DNA of 64,000 nt from Lachnospiraceae bacterium MA2020 (GTDB lineage Bacteria > Bacillota > Clostridia > Lachnospirales > Lachnospiraceae), in NCBI GenBank assembly GCA_000746015.1, contig JQKK01000006.1, positions 124,001-188,000 on the forward strand, in the 5' to 3' direction. The notes beneath the pieces are model-generated. The model did no database searches. It was not told where the DNA came from and was given only the letters and a program-made list of their open reading frames with translations. How positions within the stretch are numbered: position 1 is the stretch's first letter; each line of letters begins with the position of its first letter. Below are positions 60,495-64,000 of this stretch, piece by piece. Position numbers and translations under genes: made by a program.

Positions 60495-61784
60495 TTATGC
60501 TTCTTCAACAGATGCAAGGATAAGATCAACAGCCTTCTGGATAGCTATATCTGAACGCATAGCCTTTGACTCTCTCTCTCCGATGATATCCTTAAGCTTA
60601 GCAACTTCCATACCGTACTGCTCAGCCATCTTATTAACTTCAGCCTCGAACTCATCATCAGATGCCTCGATCTTCTCAGCCTCAACAACAGCCTCAAGTA
60701 CAAGACGTGACTCGATGTTGTTCTTAGCCTGCTCCTTCATCTGATCCATGAGCTTATCACGTGTGATGCCTGTGTACTTCATGTACATATCCATTGAAAG
60801 ACCCTGCTGCTGAAGTCTCATAGCATAGTTATCAATGAGCTGCTCAGCCTCAGTCTCGATCATTGCCTCAGGGATATCCATGTTTGAATCATCAACGATA
60901 GCCTTGATAGCCTCATCTTCCTTCTTAGCCTTAGCATCAGCTTCCTTACGTGTTGTGATGTTCTTCTTTATATCTTCCTTGTACTCAGCTAATGTGCTGA
61001 ACTCAGAAACTTCTGAAGCGAACTCATCATCAGCTTCAGGCATCTGCTTCTCCTGAATCTTCTTGATAGTTACCTTAAATGTTGCAGCCTTGCCCTGAAG
61101 AGATGCTTCCTGATACTTCTCTGGGAATGTTACATTAACATCGCATGACTCTCCAATGTTCTTGCCGATAAGCTGCTCTTCAAAGTTATCGATAAATGAG
61201 TGTGAACCAATAGCAAGGTCATAATCTGTACCCTTACCACCGTCAAAAGCTACACCATCAACAAATCCTTCGAAGTCGATTGTTGCAATGTCCTTGTCCT
61301 GAACTGGTCTGTCAGTAACTTCAACGTTACGAGAATTACGCTCTCTCTGACGATCAACTTCAGCATTGATCTCATCTTCTGTAACCTCAACGTCAACCTT
61401 AGTAACCTTTACGCCCTTGTACTTACCAAGCTCTACTGCTGGCTTAAGAGCAACTTCAGCTGTAAAGATGAACGGCTTACCCTTCTCCATCTGTACAACA
61501 TCGATTTCCGGACGTGATACGATATCAAGCTCATCATTATTCTCAAGCTCTTTTCTGTAAGACTGAGAAATAACTTCATTAGCTGCATCTTCATAGAAAA
61601 CGCCTACGCCATACATCTTCTCGATGATGTTGCGAGGAGCCTTTCCTTTACGGAAACCAGGAATAGCAATCTTTCCTCTATTCTTCATATAAGAGCTCTG
61701 TACTGCTTTTTCGAAATCCTCGGCAGATGCTTCGATTGTAAGCTTTGCCATATTGTGCTCTAACTTTTCAACCTGTAAACTCAT
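60495..61784 (-). CDS. tig: Trigger factor
   Basis: 429 residues, ATG with GGAGG 10 nt upstream. Ribosome-binding domain with FRKGKAPRNIIEKMYG (about 44-60), a PPIase (FKBP) domain (about 160-245: ATIDFEGFVDGVAFDGGKG, LAIGSHSFIDNFEEQL), and a long helical C-terminal chaperone domain. Assists nascent chain folding. First gene of the tig-clpP-clpX-lon-ysxC cluster. Confidence 0.97.
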   Translation of the reverse strand: MSLQVEKLEHNMAKLTIEASAEDFEKAVQSSYMKNRGKIAIPGFRKGKAPRNIIEKMYGVGVFYEDAANEVISQSYRKELENNDELDIVSRPEIDVVQMEKGKPFIFTAEVALKPAVELGKYKGVKVTKVDVEVTEDEINAEVDRQRERNSRNVEVTDRPVQDKDIATIDFEGFVDGVAFDGGKGTDYDLAIGSHSFIDNFEEQLIGKNIGESCDVNVTFPEKYQEASLQGKAATFKVTIKKIQEKQMPEADDEFASEVSEFSTLAEYKEDIKKNITTRKEADAKAKKEDEAIKAIVDDSNMDIPEAMIETEAEQLIDNYAMRLQQQGLSMDMYMKYTGITRDKLMDQMKEQAKNNIESRLVLEAVVEAEKIEASDDEFEAEVNKMAEQYGMEVAKLKDIIGERESKAMRSDIAIQKAVDLILASVEEA

Positions 61785-61860
61785 TTTTTAATTTCCTCCA
61801 AACAATCAAAGATACCGTAGAGCTCCGTAAAAAGAGTACACTATCGGTCATAACTACAGA

Positions 61861-61866
61861 ATTATA
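61861..61866 (-). promoter_or_regulatory. -10 element of tig promoter (extended)
   Basis: TATAAT preceded by TGT on the minus strand, an extended -10; about 75 nt before the tig ATG. No good -35 is seen at 17 nt, as in many extended -10 promoters. Confidence 0.5.
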
Positions 61867-61941
61867 ACACAGCCGTGTGTAAATATCTAGTACAAAAGTT
61901 ATATATTACACATAATTTATATTTTAATCAAATTTTTATTT

Positions 61942-63609
61942 TTATCGATGCCCTATCCATTTATCAAAATATTTTTGATATATTGCAATGTATTTATCCA
62001 ATCCAAGTGCATATAGTTTTGATACATATGCATTCCATTCAGAATCATCGAATCCAGACTTTACCCATTCGGATTTCTTATCATTTATAAGTTTTACAAT
62101 TCCAACCTGTAAAACAGCAAGTTCCTCTGAGTCATCTTCACTCATAAGCACATTTGGATATACATATTTTGTATTCATATCTGGCGTGTATATATCTTTT
62201 ATCCATTTTAACCTATACTGGGCATCTTCCGGACAGGTGACATATTTTCCATAGTATTCATCCAATACTGCTAACGGACCTCCTACACTTTCACATTCCC
62301 TGACTTTAATTGGCGATATTTTTCCAAGAGGTGAGTGCTTCAACATCTTTTTTCCTGCTTCATTTGTACCTATCTCAAATATATCAAACTCATCGTCTTC
62401 GCCATAAGTTCCCCAATTATTCTGTATTGATTGAAACGGAAAATACATTTTATCTATCCATGCACACACCAGTGAAGGATCCTGCGCAGCAGTCGTTATC
62501 ACACACCTTCCTCTTTCAAATCCTCCTGTAAATGAGCAATTTTCCGGTGTGATATTCCTTGTATCGGCTGTGAGGGCCGGAAGGGGTATCCAGTCATCAA
62601 CATTATCAATATTAGATATATCCCAGCCGAAGCATACTCCAAATCTTCCAGACTTACCTTTAGAGACATATTCATGCCAGTTCTGAGAAAAGGAATCCGG
62701 ATCCACAAGCCCTTCCTCATATAACTTATGTAGCCATGCGATACCATTTTTATATCCCGACTGAGTAGCAGTGCACACTACTTTTTTATCATCCTTCACT
62801 GCAATGTGCCTTAGCTCATCCGTGTCGCCTATTCCCTCTCCAAATCCATTTATAAGTATGGAAGGATCCTGATTTCCATCATTTATTATGCACGACATAG
62901 GTATTATTGAATCTTTGATGCCAAACACTTTCTGCAGTTCCAATGCATTATCTTTAAATGCAATAAGTGCTTTTTCAAACTCTTCAGCTGTTTTTGGAAC
63001 TTCAATTCCAAGATAATCAAGCCACTTTTTATTAATGAAGCTCATATTTCCAACGGTCTGGATTGAAGTTTTTTCATTTCCCAGCTGCTCGATCCACGGA
63101 AAAGCCCATATGTGCCCTTCTGTATCAGTGCACATGACTCTGTACTGCGGGTATTTGTCAAAAATCTTCTTGAGGTTAGGCATACTTGTATCTATGTATT
63201 CCTCAACATGGATTATCTTTTTTTCATCCGCGTACCTCAAAAGGTCACAGTCGCGTAGTCCTGCACTAAATACAAAATCAGGAAGTCTATCTGCATTTAC
63301 ATTTTTTATTGAACTATCATCAAGGCACTTTTCAGATCTGACTACTTTCCAGTCAACATGAATATTGGTCTCAGTCTCCAATCTCTTAAATATAGTTCTA
63401 TCATTGGGATCTTCTCCAACATCCAGTGGATATCCAATAAATCCTTTTAACGTGTATCTATTTTCAAGTGGAAACTCAACACTGCTGGCACCATTGTTCA
63501 TCGCCACACTTTCATCATAGTTTGCTTCATTTCCACATCCTGCTACAAAAAAAACAATTGACGTTGCAAGTGCTGTTGCCATTAGCATTTTGACAATATG
63601 TTTTTTCAT
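61942..63609 (-). CDS. Extracellular solute-binding lipoprotein (ABC transporter family 1-like)
   Basis: 555 residues from the ATG with AAGGAAG 5 nt upstream; 11 codons of open frame in front are discounted. Lipoprotein signal with lipobox VAGC (Cys near 25). The body fits large sugar- or oligosaccharide-binding proteins of the LplA/YtcQ type: the ETNIHVDWKVV segment, NADRLPDFVFSAGLRDCDLL, and a C-terminal AALGLDKYIAIYQKYFDKW-like helix. No permease or ATPase gene is nearby in the window, so it may share a transporter encoded elsewhere. Ligand unknown. Confidence 0.85.
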   Translation of the reverse strand: MKKHIVKMLMATALATSIVFFVAGCGNEANYDESVAMNNGASSVEFPLENRYTLKGFIGYPLDVGEDPNDRTIFKRLETETNIHVDWKVVRSEKCLDDSSIKNVNADRLPDFVFSAGLRDCDLLRYADEKKIIHVEEYIDTSMPNLKKIFDKYPQYRVMCTDTEGHIWAFPWIEQLGNEKTSIQTVGNMSFINKKWLDYLGIEVPKTAEEFEKALIAFKDNALELQKVFGIKDSIIPMSCIINDGNQDPSILINGFGEGIGDTDELRHIAVKDDKKVVCTATQSGYKNGIAWLHKLYEEGLVDPDSFSQNWHEYVSKGKSGRFGVCFGWDISNIDNVDDWIPLPALTADTRNITPENCSFTGGFERGRCVITTAAQDPSLVCAWIDKMYFPFQSIQNNWGTYGEDDEFDIFEIGTNEAGKKMLKHSPLGKISPIKVRECESVGGPLAVLDEYYGKYVTCPEDAQYRLKWIKDIYTPDMNTKYVYPNVLMSEDDSEELAVLQVGIVKLINDKKSEWVKSGFDDSEWNAYVSKLYALGLDKYIAIYQKYFDKWIGHR

Positions 63610-63707
63610 GATACTCTTCCTTCCATAGTGGGTATGCCTCATTCAGACTACTTCATCCGCAACTATGCTATTATCTACAGTTTTATTTGTCAATACCATA
63701 TTGCAGC

Positions 63708-63744
63708 AAATAAAGGCCCCATGCTAAATATTACACGGGACCTT
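63708..63744 (-). terminator. Terminator of the Ig-like surface protein gene
   Basis: AAGGCCCCATG and CACGGGACCTT arms with one mismatch, followed on the minus strand by TATTTGC. Lies about 30 nt after the stop at 63776. Confidence 0.65.
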
Positions 63745-63775
63745 CATTTCGAAGTCATGCTTCGTTATAAGGTTA

Positions 63776-64000
63776 TCATAAGGTTATTGTGATGCTGTAC
63801 TTCTTTCTATTAATTTCAGCAGAAACCTTTACTTTTCCTCGTTTACTGCTCTTTACAACAACATGCCTGCCATCAGGTGAGACAGATATCTTTGCGCTCT
63901 TAGGCTTATTTGTTGTCCATACGGCTGTTGATATATCTGTTCCATCAAGGACTACCACAGTGTCATTCAGCTGCTCAGAGTGTACAGTTTTAAGCGATGG
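63776..64000 (-). CDS. C-terminal end of an Ig-like (BIG2-type) surface protein, truncated by the window
   Basis: 75 codons from the right edge to TGA at 63776; no start is visible, so the gene continues past 64000. The sequence TTNKPKSAKISVSPDGRHVV and KSSKRGKVKVSAEINRKKYS follow the pattern of bacterial Ig-like (BIG2) domains of Clostridia: an exposed W, alternating beta strands and no cysteine. Such repeats occur at the end of secreted hydrolases and adhesins. The fourth exported, wall-type protein in the window. Confidence 0.75.
   Translation of the reverse strand, partial: PSLKTVHSEQLNDTVVVLDGTDISTAVWTTNKPKSAKISVSPDGRHVVVKSSKRGKVKVSAEINRKKYSITITL

Overview
This looks like a chromosomal segment of an anaerobic, low- to mid-GC Firmicute, most probably a member of the Lachnospiraceae (Clostridia); the genus cannot be fixed from the sequence alone. 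The evidence is strong AGGAGG-type ribosome binding sites throughout, the tig-clpP-clpX-lon-ysxC order, a ribDE-BA-H operon behind an FMN riboswitch, ftsEX next to a CtpA protease, a CBS/DRTGG-containing family II pyrophosphatase, and an amylosucrase-like GH13 enzyme. Almost all genes lie on the minus strand. No phage, CRISPR array or intact transposon is visible.

Layout. 0-6 kb: three consecutive secreted subtilases (S8), the first cut by the window edge, then a plus-strand CapA-like lipoprotein. 7-12 kb: CBS-pyrophosphatase and a putP/rRNA-methyltransferase pair. 12-19 kb: a minus-strand run WecG/TagA-like glycosyltransferase, PucR/CdaR-type regulator, ftsE, ftsX, ctpA, GH13. 19-23 kb: a membrane glycosyltransferase with a probable leaderless promoter, a CPBP protease, an HPr-like small protein, RidA, CvfB and tRNA-Gln(CUG). 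23-31 kb: ohrR with its operator, metNI, a DUF3810 protein, the riboflavin operon, and an AlkD-like protein. 31-36 kb: csoR-copA with two operators, and a rubredoxin-glutamate synthase fusion.

36-49 kb is the accessory part: an ABC-F protein behind a 24-codon overlapping leader peptide, small membrane proteins, two acetyltransferases, a chromate transporter pair, a tannase-like lipoprotein with a two-component system, a TSUP exporter, several gene remnants, and three copies of a structured repeat. That repeat contains a 14-bp hairpin whose two arms change together between copies. It is the best candidate here for something undescribed, either a small RNA family or a DNA-hairpin element.

49-64 kb: rpsI/rplM with a probable L13 leader; then a plus-strand three-gene set of an HD hydrolase, a ZorA/MotA-like proton channel with a long tail, and a ZorB/MotB-like OmpA-domain partner, without the nuclease or helicase genes of known Zorya systems; then two CobW-type metal GTPases, the protein quality-control cluster, a solute-binding lipoprotein and the end of an Ig-like surface protein.

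Start sites were chosen by ribosome binding site. Several genes begin inside longer open frames, and the first subtilase, rpsI, clpP and the TSUP gene appear to use TTG.
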